Assembly: GCA_965207595.1 (NCBI GenBank)
Contig: CBDBMW010000010.1
Location: 372,001-436,000 of the forward strand
Source of the DNA: JAGWAJ01 sp026707615
Lineage (GTDB): Bacteria; Acidobacteriota; Vicinamibacteria; Vicinamibacterales; UBA8438
Length of the DNA stretch: 64,000 nucleotides
Direction: 5' to 3'
Below, piece by piece: positions 1-13,984 of this stretch. Position numbers and translations under genes: made by a program. The number at the start of each line of letters is the position of its first letter. Within the stretch, counting starts at the first letter, position 1. The notes under the pieces are model-generated. The model did not search any database. It saw only the letters and a program-made list of their open reading frames with translations, and was not told the origin of the DNA.

Positions 1-1008
1 CTGTGCGAGTTCCGGCGTCGGCATCTGGCGGATGTCCAGGCGCTGTTCGTGGAGGTGGTCCATCTGGCCCGGGAGTTGGGTCTGGTGCGCTTGGGGAAGC
101 TGTCGATCGACGGGACGAAGGTGCGAGCGAACGCGAGCAAGCGCAAGGCGATGAGCTACGACCGGATGCAGGAAGAGGAGCGGCGGCTGGAGAGCGAGGT
201 CGAGGCGCTGTTGCGCCGAGCGGACGCAGTGGACGAGGCCGAGGACGCGCGCTTGGGCCCGGAGGTTCGGGGCGATGACCTGCCGACGGAGTTGCGTCGG
301 CGGGAGGCGCGCCTGGAGGCGATCCGGGAAGCGAAGGCGCGCCTGGAAGCGGCGGCTCGGGCGGCGGACGACGCGCGCGGGCGGCAGCCGGGCCAGGACC
401 GGAACCCGAAGGGCGGTCCGCCGTACAAGCGAGAGTACGGCGAGCCGGACGAGAAGGCGCAGAGCAACTTCACGGACCCGGAGAGCTCGATCATGAAGAC
501 GAGCAGCGAGGGGTACCAGCAGTGCTACAACGCGCAGGTGGCGGTGGACGCGGAGCGGCAGTTGGTGGTGGCGACGGAGGTGACGGCGAACGCGAGCGAC
601 CAGGGTGAGTTGCCGGTGGTGCTCGACGCGGTGCAGGAGACGTTCGACGCGCAGCCGGAGACGGTGCTGGCCGATGCGGGGTACTGCAACGAGCGGGACC
701 TGACGGACCTGGAGAAGCGGGGCGTGGACGGGTATGTGGCGCTGGGCCGGGAGGGGAAGCAGACGGAGGCCCGCGACCCGGAGAAGTGTCCCGCGACGAA
801 TCGCATGGCCGAGAAGCTGTCGAAGCCGGAGGGGCGTGCGGCCTACGCCGAGCGCAAGTGGCTGTCGGAGGCCCCGCACGGCTGGATCAAGCACGTGCTG
901 GGATTCCGGCGCTTCAGCTTCCGGGGGCTGGCGAACGTGCGGGCCGAGTGGGTCCTCGTGTGCCTGGCCCTGAACGTCAAGCGCCTCCACGTGCTGATGG
1001 CGGCGTAA
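1..1008 (+). CDS. IS1182-family transposase, C-terminal part
   Basis: DDE transposase that cuts and joins the element ends. The reading frame is open from base 1 and lacks about 105 N-terminal residues present in the copy at 60974. Visible family signatures are LSIDGTKVRANASK (first catalytic Asp), VLADAGYCNE (second Asp) and NVRAEWVLV near the C-terminus (probable catalytic Glu). A charged Arg/Glu-rich helical insert separates the first two blocks. It stops at TAA 1006-1008, about 200 bp before the right inverted repeat. It is truncated only by the window edge; the same protein is complete in copy 2. Confidence 0.92.
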   Translation: MCEFRRRHLADVQALFVEVVHLARELGLVRLGKLSIDGTKVRANASKRKAMSYDRMQEEERRLESEVEALLRRADAVDEAEDARLGPEVRGDDLPTELRRREARLEAIREAKARLEAAARAADDARGRQPGQDRNPKGGPPYKREYGEPDEKAQSNFTDPESSIMKTSSEGYQQCYNAQVAVDAERQLVVATEVTANASDQGELPVVLDAVQETFDAQPETVLADAGYCNERDLTDLEKRGVDGYVALGREGKQTEARDPEKCPATNRMAEKLSKPEGRAAYAERKWLSEAPHGWIKHVLGFRRFSFRGLANVRAEWVLVCLALNVKRLHVLMAA

Positions 1009-1217
1009 CACGACGCTCGACAGCGACCGATCGGCGCGCATCACGGTCTCTGACGGGCCCAGAAGCCCTCAGAACCCCGTTTCGCGGTCCGGATCGCTCT
1101 TCGGCCGAGAATCCCCGTCGTCGACCGATCGCCATCGTCGCTCTCTTTACGATCACTCAGGTTCTCGACCGACAACCCAGTTCACGCCGCGGGGCGTTCT
1201 GCGGCGCAGGCTCCTAG
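1..1217 (+). mobile_element. IS1182-family element, copy 1 (left part outside the window)
   Basis: Positions 1-1217 correspond base for base, as far as I can compare, to 61289-62505 of the second copy. The right terminal inverted repeat runs from about 1197 to 1218 and ends in CTCCTAGG; the CTAG at 1214-1217 is the probable target duplication. The left third of the element lies outside the window. Its identity to copy 2 implies recent transposition. Confidence 0.93.
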
Positions 1218-1432
1218 GTCCATCGTCTCAGTCCTCCCTGCAGGGACGCGCCCTGCCGCGTCTCAAGCCGCTCAGGGTATGCAAGCTGCGCGCCGTCCCC
1301 TGCACCAGAGTGTGTGCGGCGTCTCGGAGCGGCCCTGTCCTCGGCCGTGGACAGGCCCCTGACCTCATCCAGGGACGATGGGGGGAGTCGGGCTCGACGC
1401 AGCACGCATCAGGCGGCTCCCTGCCGACAATA

Positions 1433-1438
1433 TACAAT
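1433..1438 (+). promoter_or_regulatory. Probable -10 box for the PQQ beta-propeller gene
   Basis: TACAAT lies 17 bases before the ATG at 1456 and is followed by a good ribosome-binding site (GGGAGG). I see no convincing -35 hexamer. The 215 bp to its left, back to the IS end, show no other feature. Confidence 0.4.
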
Positions 1439-1455
1439 CCTGGCGGGAGGGAGCG

Positions 1456-2721
1456 ATGACCGCAGACGCTTCGACCATCGGGCGGGCGGCCACCGTTGCC
1501 GCGCTCGTATCCACGCTCGCGCTCGCCGCCGCGCCGGCGGACGCCGACGACTGGCCGGAGTTCCGCGGCCCGACCGGGCAGGGACACGCTCCCGACGCGG
1601 GAGTGCCCCTCGCCTGGAGCGAGACCGAGAACGTCACCTGGAAGGTGCCGGTGCCCGGGCTCGGCTGGTCGTCGCCGGTGGTCGCCGACGGGCGCATCTG
1701 GCTGACGAGCGCGGTGACCGACCCCGTCACCGGGAGCTCGCTCCGCCTGCTCGCCTTCGACGCCGCCACGGGCGACCGGACGCTCGACGCCGAGGTGTTC
1801 GGCAGCAGCGAGGTCTACCCCCTCAATCCGAAGAACAGTCTGGCCTCGCCGACGGCGGTCGCCGACCCGGACGGCGAACGGATCTACGTGCACTTCGGCG
1901 CCACCGGGACGGCGGCGCTGACCACCGACGGCGAGCTCGTCTGGCGCGCGCGGTTCCCCTACATCTCCCAGCATGGCAACGGCGGCTCGCCCATCCTCCA
2001 CGACGGGCGGCTGATCCTGAGCATCGACGGCTACGACACGGCGTTCCTGGTGGCGGTCGACGCCGCGACGGGCGAGGAGCGCTGGCGGAACATGCGTCCG
2101 GACCCCGTGTCGCAGGCCTACTCGACGCCGCTCACGATCCGCGTCGGGGACCGCGAGCAGATCGTGGGCGTCAGCGCCTTCCGGACCACGGGCCACGACC
2201 CGGCGACCGGCGAGGAGATCTGGCGCGTCCGCTATCCCAACGGGTTCTCCAACGTCCCCCGGCCCGTCCACGGCCACGGGATGGTCTACGTGTCGACCGG
2301 GTTCCAGACGCCGGTGCTGCTCGCCGTCCGGACGGACGGAACGGGCGACGTCACGCGCTCGCACATCGCCTGGCGGCTCCGACGCGGGGCGCCGCTGACG
2401 CCCTCGCCGATCCTGGTCGGCGACGAGTTGTACGTCGTTACCGACTTCGGGATTGCGACCTGCGTCGACGCCCACACCGGCGACATCCACTGGCAGCAGC
2501 GGCTGGGCGGCAACCACTCGGCGTCGCCGGTGTTCGTCGACGGGCGGATCTACTTCCAGAACGAGGAAGGCATCACCACCGTCATCGCCCCCGGCACGGA
2601 GTTCCGCGAGCTCGCCCGCAACCGGCTCGACGGCGTGACCCTCGCCTCGATGGCGGTCTCGGACGGCGCCCTGTTCGTCCGCACCGACACCCACCTCTAC
2701 CGCATCGAGGAGCAGCCGTGA
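1456..2721 (+). CDS. Secreted PQQ-binding-like beta-propeller protein
   Basis: A 421-residue protein with a cleavable signal peptide (hydrophobic ALVSTLALAAAPADA) followed by WPEFRGPTGQG, a typical opening of quinoprotein-like beta-propellers. Repeats of the type D-x-x-TG-(E/D)-x-x-W, such as DAATGEERW and DPATGEEIW, recur about every 50 residues and form the blades. No heme motif is seen. Proteins like this are common in Acidobacteriota and Planctomycetota; their substrate is unknown, so only periplasmic location and fold are supported. I chose the ATG at 1456 because GGGAGG precedes it and the signal peptide starts there; an in-frame ATG at 1378 is unlikely. It converges on the next gene. 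Confidence 0.85.
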   Translation: MTADASTIGRAATVAALVSTLALAAAPADADDWPEFRGPTGQGHAPDAGVPLAWSETENVTWKVPVPGLGWSSPVVADGRIWLTSAVTDPVTGSSLRLLAFDAATGDRTLDAEVFGSSEVYPLNPKNSLASPTAVADPDGERIYVHFGATGTAALTTDGELVWRARFPYISQHGNGGSPILHDGRLILSIDGYDTAFLVAVDAATGEERWRNMRPDPVSQAYSTPLTIRVGDREQIVGVSAFRTTGHDPATGEEIWRVRYPNGFSNVPRPVHGHGMVYVSTGFQTPVLLAVRTDGTGDVTRSHIAWRLRRGAPLTPSPILVGDELYVVTDFGIATCVDAHTGDIHWQQRLGGNHSASPVFVDGRIYFQNEEGITTVIAPGTEFRELARNRLDGVTLASMAVSDGALFVRTDTHLYRIEEQP

Positions 2722-2752
2722 GCGAGTCCCGGCAGCCGGCAGCCTCGGGCGA

Positions 2753-4717
2753 CTACTCCTCCGGGAGGCGGTAGGCGATCAGCTCGCCCGGGAAGCCGCC
2801 GCCGCTGACGGCGGTGACGATGTACTGCCGCCCTTCGTGCAGGTAGGTCATCGGCGACCCGGAGACGCCGGCCGGCATGTAGACGGCGCCGACCTCCTCC
2901 CCCGTCGCCTTGTCGTAGGCGCGCAGCATCGCGCCCACGTCGCCGGAAGGCGTGGTGAACGTACCCGCCTCGCCCGCGATGAGCAGGGTCTTCGTGTTCA
3001 GCGTGCCGACCCGTCCGATGCGTCCCGTGCGCGGGATGTCCACCCCGGCCAGCAGCCGGTGGTTGCGGATGTTGTCCGGAGTCTCGCCGTGCGGGATCTG
3101 CCAGAGGATCTCGCCCTCCTGGAGATCGATGGCCGTGATGCGGCCCCACGGCGGCTTGACGAGCGGGATGCCCTGGATGGTCAGCGAGGCGTCCGCGGCC
3201 GAGATGCCCTCGCCGCGCCCCCGGATGAAGTTCATGTCCGACCGCTCGGGGTCGTTCACGAGGCCGAGCGAGACCACCTGGGTGAACGTGTAGAGGTAGA
3301 TGATGCCGGTCTCCGGGTCGTACGAGCCGCCCGGCCAGTTGGTCCCGCCGGCCTGGGACGGCAGCATGAGGGTGCCGTACACCCCGTCCGCCTCGGAGAC
3401 GGTGGGCGGCGTGAAGATGGGTCCCATCCGGTGCCGCGACGCCACTTCCTCCGCCTGCCGGCGCAGCTCGGGCGTGAAGTCGATCAGGTCGTCGACGTCG
3501 ACGCCCTGCCGGTCGTAGGCGGGCGGTTTCGTCACGAACGGCTGCGTGAGCGCCAGCAGCTCGCCGGGCACGTCCGACGGCTCCACCTCGCGCTCCTCGA
3601 TGGGCCAGATCGGCTCGCCGGTCTCCCGGTCGAAGACGTAGAGCCACGACTGCTTGCTCGGCTGCGCGACGATCTTGCGCAGCTCGCCGTCGATCACGAC
3701 GTCGGCCAGGATCGGGGCGCACGGCAGGTCCCAGTCCCAGACGTCGTGGTGGATGAACTGGAAGTGCCACACCCGGTCCCCGGTCTCGATGTCGACCGCC
3801 ACCAGGCTGTCGGAGTAGAGGTTGTCGCCGTGCCGGTGGCCGCCGTAGTAGTCGTTGGTCGGCATCTCCGTCGGGAGATACACGATGCCCAGCTCCAGGT
3901 CGGCGCTGATCTGGCCCCACACCCCCGTGTTCCCCGTGTAGCGCCACGAGTCGTTCAGCCACGTGTCGTTGCCGAACTCGTCCGCTCCCGGGATCGTGTG
4001 GAAGATCCACTTCCGCAGGCCCGTCTCCGCGTCGAACCCGCGGATGTAGCCCTTCGTGTTGCGCATCGAGCGCGGCGCGCTACCGGGGACGTGCGCCGCT
4101 CCGATCACGACCGTGTCCCCCGCCACCAGCGGTGTCGCGTGCAGCCCGATCTCCCCGGCCAGCGGGTCGATCTCCTGATCCATGTTCTGCATCAGGTCGA
4201 CGATGCCGTCCTCGCCGAAGTCCGCGAGGCGCTCGCCCGTCCTCGCGTTCAGGCCGACCAGCCGGTAGCCCGGCGTCACGTAGAAGATCTGCCCGTCGCC
4301 GCCGTCGTCCCGGTAGGCGAGGCCGCGGCCCGACCGGCGGCGCGGCGCCACCTCGGCCCGCTCGCCCTCGTCGAGGCGGTGCATCCAGAGCAGCTCGCCG
4401 GTGCCCGCGTCGGCGGCTACCGCGGCACGGCGGAGGCCCGCCGTGGTGTAGATCACGCCGTCCACCATCAGCGGCGTGGACTGGAAGTTGTACTCCGGCT
4501 CCGGGCCGAAGTTGGCCGTCCGGAGCCGCCACGCCACTTCCAGATCGTTGAAGTTCTCGGCCGTAATCTGCTCCAGCGGCGCATACCGCGTGTTCGCGAT
4601 GTCGCCGCCGTAGCTCCGCCACTCGCCGTTCTCGGTCTGGCCTGCCGCCGGTCCCGCGCCGGCCGCCAGCACCGCCAGCAGGACTGCCGCCTGCGTCCGT
4701 CCTCGATAGCTGCGCAC
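2753..4717 (-). CDS. PQQ-dependent dehydrogenase (GDH-like), paralogue A
   Basis: A 654-residue periplasmic quinoprotein of the membrane-glucose-dehydrogenase-like group, but without that enzyme's N-terminal membrane domain. It has a signal peptide (AAVLLAVLAAGAGPAAGQ), then WRSYGGDIANTRYAPL, HHDVWDWDLP and repeated TG(E/D)xxW blade motifs. These enzymes oxidise sugars or alcohols with PQQ and pass electrons to the respiratory chain; the substrate cannot be read from sequence. I chose GTG 4717 because AGGAG precedes it and the signal peptide follows. The gene lies directly downstream of a near-identical paralogue, the product of a tandem duplication. Confidence 0.85.
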   Translation of the reverse strand: MRSYRGRTQAAVLLAVLAAGAGPAAGQTENGEWRSYGGDIANTRYAPLEQITAENFNDLEVAWRLRTANFGPEPEYNFQSTPLMVDGVIYTTAGLRRAAVAADAGTGELLWMHRLDEGERAEVAPRRRSGRGLAYRDDGGDGQIFYVTPGYRLVGLNARTGERLADFGEDGIVDLMQNMDQEIDPLAGEIGLHATPLVAGDTVVIGAAHVPGSAPRSMRNTKGYIRGFDAETGLRKWIFHTIPGADEFGNDTWLNDSWRYTGNTGVWGQISADLELGIVYLPTEMPTNDYYGGHRHGDNLYSDSLVAVDIETGDRVWHFQFIHHDVWDWDLPCAPILADVVIDGELRKIVAQPSKQSWLYVFDRETGEPIWPIEEREVEPSDVPGELLALTQPFVTKPPAYDRQGVDVDDLIDFTPELRRQAEEVASRHRMGPIFTPPTVSEADGVYGTLMLPSQAGGTNWPGGSYDPETGIIYLYTFTQVVSLGLVNDPERSDMNFIRGRGEGISAADASLTIQGIPLVKPPWGRITAIDLQEGEILWQIPHGETPDNIRNHRLLAGVDIPRTGRIGRVGTLNTKTLLIAGEAGTFTTPSGDVGAMLRAYDKATGEEVGAVYMPAGVSGSPMTYLHEGRQYIVTAVSGGGFPGELIAYRLPEE

Positions 4718-4851
4718 GTTGGATCTCCTTGCCCTCTCCCGGCGCGGACGCCGGTCGACAGCCGCGCACGCCGGAACTCGCTTCGCGGCCCGCCCCGATG
4801 CGCTCCGCTCCCCGCACGGAATCCGCCGACTACGCCGAGCCGAGCCGCGGT

Positions 4852-6813
4852 CTACTCCCCCGGCAGCCGGTAGGCGATCAGCTCTCCCGGGAAGCCCGGC
4901 CCGCTGATCGCGGTCACGACGTACTGCTGCCCTTCGTGCAGGTAGGTCATCGGCGCGCCCGAGACCCCGGTCGGCATGTACACGGCCCCGACCTCCTCGC
5001 CGGTCGCCTTGTCGTAGGCGCGCAGCATCGCGCCCACGTCGCCCGACGGGGTGGTGAAGGTGCCCGGCTCGGCCGCGATCAGCAGCGTCTTCGTCACGAG
5101 CGTCCCGACGCGCCCGATGCGCCCGGTGCGCGGGATGTCGAGGCCGGCCAGGGCAGGGTGGTTGCGGACGTTGTCGGGCGTCTCGCCGTGCGCGATCTGC
5201 CACAGCGTGTCGCCCGTCTTGAGGTCGATGGCCGTGATGCGTCCCCACGGCGGCTTGATGAGCGGCAGCCCGCGGATGGTCAGCGCGCGTTGCCGCGTGG
5301 GCACGCCGGCCGGGTTGCCCCGGATGAAGTTCATGTCGGACCGCTCGGGGTCGTTGATGAGACCCAGCGACGTCACCTGCGTGAAGGAGTACTGGTAGAA
5401 GATGCCGGTCTCCGGATCGACCGAGCCGCCCGGCCAGTTCGCCCCGCCGCCCGCCGACGGGAGCATCAGCGTGCCGTACGGCCCTTCGGGGTCGGCCACC
5501 ACCGGCGGCGTGAAGATCGGGCCGATGCGGAACCGCGACACCCGCTCGACGGCCTCGGCGCGGAGCTCGGGCGTGAAGTCGATCAGGTCGTCGATCTCCA
5601 CCCCCTGGTTGTCGTACGGCGCCGGCCACGTCGGAAACGGCTGCGTCAGCGACAGCAGCTCGCCCGGCACGTCGGACGGCGGCATCTCGCGCTCCTCGAT
5701 CGGCCAGATCGGCTCCCCCGTCTCGCGGTCGAGCACGTAGAGCCAGGACTGCTTGCTCGGCTGCGCGATGAGCTTGCGCACGACGCCGTCCATCTCCACG
5801 TCGACGAGCACCGGCGCGCAGGGGAAGTCCCAGTCCCAGACGTCGTGGTGGATCACCTGGAGGTGCCACAGCCGGTCGCCGGTGTCGATGTCGACGGCCA
5901 CGATGCTGTCGGAGTAGAGGTTGTCGCCGTGCCGGTGGCCGCCGTAGTAGTCGTTGGTCGGCATCTCCGTCGGGAGATACACGATGCCCAGCTCCAGGTC
6001 GGCGCTGATCTGGCCCCACACCCCTGTGTTCCCCGTGTAGCGCCACGAGTCGTTCAGCCAGGTGTCGTTGCCGAACTCGTCCGCGCCGGGAATCGTGTGG
6101 AAGATCCACTTCCGCACGCCCGACTCGGCGTCGAAGCCCCGGATATAGCCCTTCGTGTTGCGCATCGAGCGCGGCGCGCTCCCGGGCACGTGGGCCGCCC
6201 CGACCACGACCGTGTCCCCCGCCACCAGCGGCGTCGCGTGCAGCCCGATCTCTCCCGACAGGGGGTCGATCTCCTGATCCATGTTCTGCATCAGGTCGAC
6301 GATGCCGTCCTCGCCGAAGTCCGCGAGGCGCTCGCCCGTTTGCGCGTTCAGGCCGACGAGCCGGTAGCCCGGCGTCACGTAGAAGATCTGCCCGTCCCCG
6401 CCGTCGTCGCGGTAGGCGAGGCCGCGCCCCGACCGGCGGCGCGGCGCCACCTCGGCCCGCTCGCCTTCGTCGAGGCGGTGCATCCACAGCAGCTCGCCCG
6501 TCCCCGCGTCCGCCGCGAGGGCCGCGCGGCGCAGGCCCGCCGTGGTGTAGATCACCCCGTCCACCATCAGCGGCGTCGACTGGAAGTTGTACTCCGGCTC
6601 CGGGCCGAAGTTCGCCGTCCGCAGGCGCCACGCCACCTCCAGGTCGTTGAAGTTCTCCGCCGTGATCTGGTCGAGCGGCGCGTATCGCGTGTTCGCGATG
6701 TCGCCCCCGTAGCTCCGCCACTCCCCGTTGTCGGTCTGCCCCGCCGCGGCCACCGCCGCGGCCAGGATTCCAAGCACGACGATGCCGGCGACCCGCGACT
6801 CACGCCCTGCCAT
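4852..6813 (-). CDS. PQQ-dependent dehydrogenase (GDH-like), paralogue B
   Basis: A 653-residue close copy of the neighbouring dehydrogenase. The signal peptide differs (MAGRESRVAGIVVLGILAAA), but from GEWRSYGGDIANTRYAPL onward most residues agree. HHDVWDWDFP and the closing PGELIAYRLP are shared. Some stretches are almost identical at DNA level, for example about 5910-6080 against 3810-3980, while others have drifted, a mosaic that suggests gene conversion. ATG 6813 follows AAGGGAG. The sequence just upstream (GCCGGAACTCGCT) also recurs before paralogue A, so part of the 5' region was copied too. Confidence 0.85.
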   Translation of the reverse strand: MAGRESRVAGIVVLGILAAAVAAAGQTDNGEWRSYGGDIANTRYAPLDQITAENFNDLEVAWRLRTANFGPEPEYNFQSTPLMVDGVIYTTAGLRRAALAADAGTGELLWMHRLDEGERAEVAPRRRSGRGLAYRDDGGDGQIFYVTPGYRLVGLNAQTGERLADFGEDGIVDLMQNMDQEIDPLSGEIGLHATPLVAGDTVVVGAAHVPGSAPRSMRNTKGYIRGFDAESGVRKWIFHTIPGADEFGNDTWLNDSWRYTGNTGVWGQISADLELGIVYLPTEMPTNDYYGGHRHGDNLYSDSIVAVDIDTGDRLWHLQVIHHDVWDWDFPCAPVLVDVEMDGVVRKLIAQPSKQSWLYVLDRETGEPIWPIEEREMPPSDVPGELLSLTQPFPTWPAPYDNQGVEIDDLIDFTPELRAEAVERVSRFRIGPIFTPPVVADPEGPYGTLMLPSAGGGANWPGGSVDPETGIFYQYSFTQVTSLGLINDPERSDMNFIRGNPAGVPTRQRALTIRGLPLIKPPWGRITAIDLKTGDTLWQIAHGETPDNVRNHPALAGLDIPRTGRIGRVGTLVTKTLLIAAEPGTFTTPSGDVGAMLRAYDKATGEEVGAVYMPTGVSGAPMTYLHEGQQYVVTAISGPGFPGELIAYRLPGE

Positions 6814-6984
6814 GTCTGACTCCCTTGCTGCCTGTTCCTGGTCCCGGCCGTTCGAAGCCGGAACTCGCTGCCCGAGCGACCGGCCGCAAGCCGCGCGGCG
6901 TCGTCCACGCTTTCCCCTGCGCGTAACGCCGCGCGGGGCTTCCGCGCCCCGCCCTCCCGGTCGCAGTGCCTCCCTCAACCGCTT

Positions 6985-7091
6985 GCCTCCCGTGCCGCCG
7001 GAGGAAGCGAGCAGGAGGTGATGAACACGTCAACCGTTCGCCTCCAGCACGTGCCGCCGGAGGAAATCGAGCAGGAGGTGGTTGAACACGT
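6985..7091. repeat. Short tandem duplication of a gene's 3' end
   Basis: About 45 bp at 7040-7091, which encode the last residues of the hydrolase (read leftward), recur imperfectly at about 6985-7030, just past its stop codon. The shared core includes GTGCCGCCGGAGGAA and CGAGCAGGAGGTG. The outer copy is non-coding and has small indels. Confidence 0.7.
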
Positions 7092-7905
7092 TGGGCTTCT
7101 CGAAGTAGACCGAATGCCCCGCGCCCTCCACGAGCGCGAACTCCGAGCCCGGCATCTTGCGGTGCATGGCCCGGAGGGCGGCCGGCGGAAAGATCGAGTC
7201 CTCCTCGCCGACGATGAACAGCGTGGGGATCCCGTGCTCCACCACGGGGGCGATGTCGGTGGTCGCCTCGAGCAGACCGCCGATCGACCGCGGCGAGCCT
7301 TCCGGCGTCCGGTCGAGGGTCGAGCGCTGGATCTCCCGGTAGAGGAAGGTGAGCGCCGGCTCGCGGTCGGCGAACGACGCGGCAAAGGCGCCGACCTCGG
7401 CCGGGCGCTGGGCCATCAGCTCCGCCACCTCCGGGTCGCTGTACCCGCCCGGCGTGTCGCAGAGAACCAGGGCCTCCACGCGTTCCGGGTACTTCGAGGC
7501 AAACCCGAGCGACGTCCACCCGCCCATCGACTGCCCCACCAGCGAGGCCTTCTCAATCTCGAGGTGGTCGAGCAGACCGCGCAGGTCCTCCACGAACGCG
7601 GCCCGCCCGGGGCCATCGTCGACGTCCCGCGAGTAGCCGAACCCGCGGTGGTCGAACGTGATGCACTGCACGTGCTCGGACAGCACGGGGACCTGCTGCC
7701 ACCAGCTCAGGTGGGTGCCGCCCGCCCCGTGCGCGAAGACCACCGGCCGGCCCGTCCCGTGGACCTCGTAGTACAGATCGAAGTCCCCGAGCGTCACCGC
7801 CGAGAGATAGCGGCTCTGCGCCGCGGCCGGTGCGGCGCCTCCGGCGAGGACGGAACCTGTCGCCGCCGCCAGACATCGCAGGAAGTCGCGTCGATCCGTC
7901 TCCAT
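7030..7905 (-). CDS. Tat-exported alpha/beta hydrolase
   Basis: A 291-residue serine hydrolase. The N-terminus METDRRDFLRCLAAATGSV is a twin-arginine signal, so it is predicted to be exported folded. Fold markers are FAHGAGGTHLSW (oxyanion region), FDHRGFGYS, the nucleophile elbow GQSMGGW, the acid in VGEEDSIFPP and the histidine in EGAGHSVYF. Length fits the family (about 270-300). The natural substrate, an ester or lactone, cannot be told. It is read leftward like the PQQ dehydrogenases, about 220 bp upstream of paralogue B, and could share their periplasmic oxidation pathway, for instance by opening lactones; that is inference. Confidence 0.82.
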   Translation of the reverse strand: METDRRDFLRCLAAATGSVLAGGAAPAAAQSRYLSAVTLGDFDLYYEVHGTGRPVVFAHGAGGTHLSWWQQVPVLSEHVQCITFDHRGFGYSRDVDDGPGRAAFVEDLRGLLDHLEIEKASLVGQSMGGWTSLGFASKYPERVEALVLCDTPGGYSDPEVAELMAQRPAEVGAFAASFADREPALTFLYREIQRSTLDRTPEGSPRSIGGLLEATTDIAPVVEHGIPTLFIVGEEDSIFPPAALRAMHRKMPGSEFALVEGAGHSVYFEKPNVFNHLLLDFLRRHVLEANG

Positions 7906-8059
7906 CGGAACCTCCTCCCGGCGTTCCGCGCCGCGCCGGACTCCCGCACCATCGCCGCCCGGGCGCGCCGGTGATCTCCGCCGTGCCGGCGTTCCGCACC
8001 CCGCGGGCCCCGGGTCGGGCCAGCGCTGCCGCGCGGTTGCGCCAGCGCTGCCGCGACCC

Positions 8060-9997
<1,938 letters not shown>

Positions 9998-10008
9998 GCC
10001 CCTCCCGG

Positions 10009-12882
<2,874 letters not shown>

Positions 12883-12958
12883 GGTGTGCGGCCGGCTCGT
12901 CGCGGGTGCATCCGTCCCGGCGGCCGGCGAGGCCGGCGGGGACGCCAGCGCCCTCATT

Positions 12959-13047
12959 CTAGGAGCTTGCGCCGAGGAACGCCAACGCGGTGCGTGCCGC
13001 GGTGCAAAGCTCCGAGGCGGGCGGGGGCTGGGGCCGGACCCGGGCGT
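12959..13047 (+). repeat. IS1182-ended non-coding element (family A, copy 1)
   Basis: A diverged copy of a roughly 110-bp element that also occurs at 34187, 41871 and 45168. It begins CTAGGAGCTTGCGCCG, matching the IS1182 end in this window, continues with AACGCCAACGCGG and GGGGGCTGGGGCCG, and loses similarity near 13047. It fills the gap between the divergent ppdK and channel genes. Confidence 0.75.
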
Positions 13048-13125
13048 ATAAGATCGTCGTCGTGCGACCGTCCGCCCCCCGCTCCCGGCGCGACCGCGCC
13101 GCCTCGAACCCCAGGCCCACCCGGC

Positions 13126-13965
13126 GTGCGCGACGCAGCTGACGGACCAGACGGCAGCCACGGGCTTACCGCGTGGTCGCGGCGCACCGTCCAGGCCGGT
13201 TGGTTCCGCCACGGCGTGACGGCCGTCATCGCCACAAACGCGGTGGTCATCGGGCTCGACACCTCCCCCACCCTCGCGGCCCTCGCCGGGGGGGCCTTCG
13301 AGCTCGCCAGTCAGGTCTTCCTGGCCGTCTTCGTGGTCGAGGCGCTGATCAAGATGGCGGCCGTCTGGCCCAGGCTGCGAGACTACTTCGCCGACGGGTG
13401 GAACGTCTTCGACTTCACGGTGATCGTCGTCAGCCTCCTGCCGAGCACCGGCGAGCTCGCGACCCTGGCGCGGCTGGCCCGCCTGTTCCGGGTCCTGCGC
13501 CTCGTCTCCGCCCTGCCCGAGCTGCGGCTGATCGTCGCGACGCTGATCCGGTCCGTGCCGGGGATGTTCAACGTCCTCGCCCTGATGTCGATCATCTTCT
13601 ATGTCTACGGCGTCGCGGGGTACCACCTCTTCAGCGAGATCGACCCGACGCACTGGCGCACGCTCGGCATCTCGCTCCTCTCCCTGTTCCGCATCGTGAC
13701 GCTCGAGGACTGGACGGACATCATGTACGCCGCGCTGGAGCACCACTGGTGGGCCTGGAGCTACTTCGTGAGCTTCGTCGTCGTCGGCACGTTCGTGGTC
13801 ATCAACCTGTTCATCGCCGTCGTCATCAACAGCCTGGACGAAGCCCGGCAGGATCGCCTGCGCGAGCTCGAGACGCCGCCGACGGGCGACGAGCTCCTGC
13901 GGGAGCTGGCGCGGACGCGGGTTGCCCTCGCCCGCCTCGAAGAGCGCCTGCAGCAACGGCCCTGA
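13126..13965 (+). CDS. Single-domain voltage-gated cation channel with calcium-type filter
   Basis: A 279-residue, six-helix ion transport protein of the NaChBac/NavAb class, expected to work as a tetramer in the inner membrane. S4 (residues about 111-128) has four arginines spaced by three, R116, R119, R122 and R125, as in a voltage sensor. The pore loop is FRIVTLEDWTDIMY with the filter TLEDWTD at 192-198. NaChBac-type sodium channels have TLESW; acidic residues at the fourth and seventh filter positions are what makes engineered CavAb select calcium. The S6 helix (GTFVVINLFIAVVINS) is followed by a charged C-terminal helix able to form a coiled coil. GTG 13126 is the best in-frame start. 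A TATAAG box lies near 13046. Confidence 0.88.
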   Translation: MRDAADGPDGSHGLTAWSRRTVQAGWFRHGVTAVIATNAVVIGLDTSPTLAALAGGAFELASQVFLAVFVVEALIKMAAVWPRLRDYFADGWNVFDFTVIVVSLLPSTGELATLARLARLFRVLRLVSALPELRLIVATLIRSVPGMFNVLALMSIIFYVYGVAGYHLFSEIDPTHWRTLGISLLSLFRIVTLEDWTDIMYAALEHHWWAWSYFVSFVVVGTFVVINLFIAVVINSLDEARQDRLRELETPPTGDELLRELARTRVALARLEERLQQRP

Positions 13966-13984
13966 CCGCGACGGGCAGCCCGCG

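Noticed and set aside
2753..6721. A 1322-codon leftward frame spanning both PQQ dehydrogenases
   Set aside because: Only its last 654 codons match the family; the rest is a shadow of paralogue B in another frame, common at this GC content.
4729..6819. Rightward frame of about 700 codons opposite paralogue B
   Set aside because: Composition is Arg/Val/His/Asp-rich antisense shadow without motifs.
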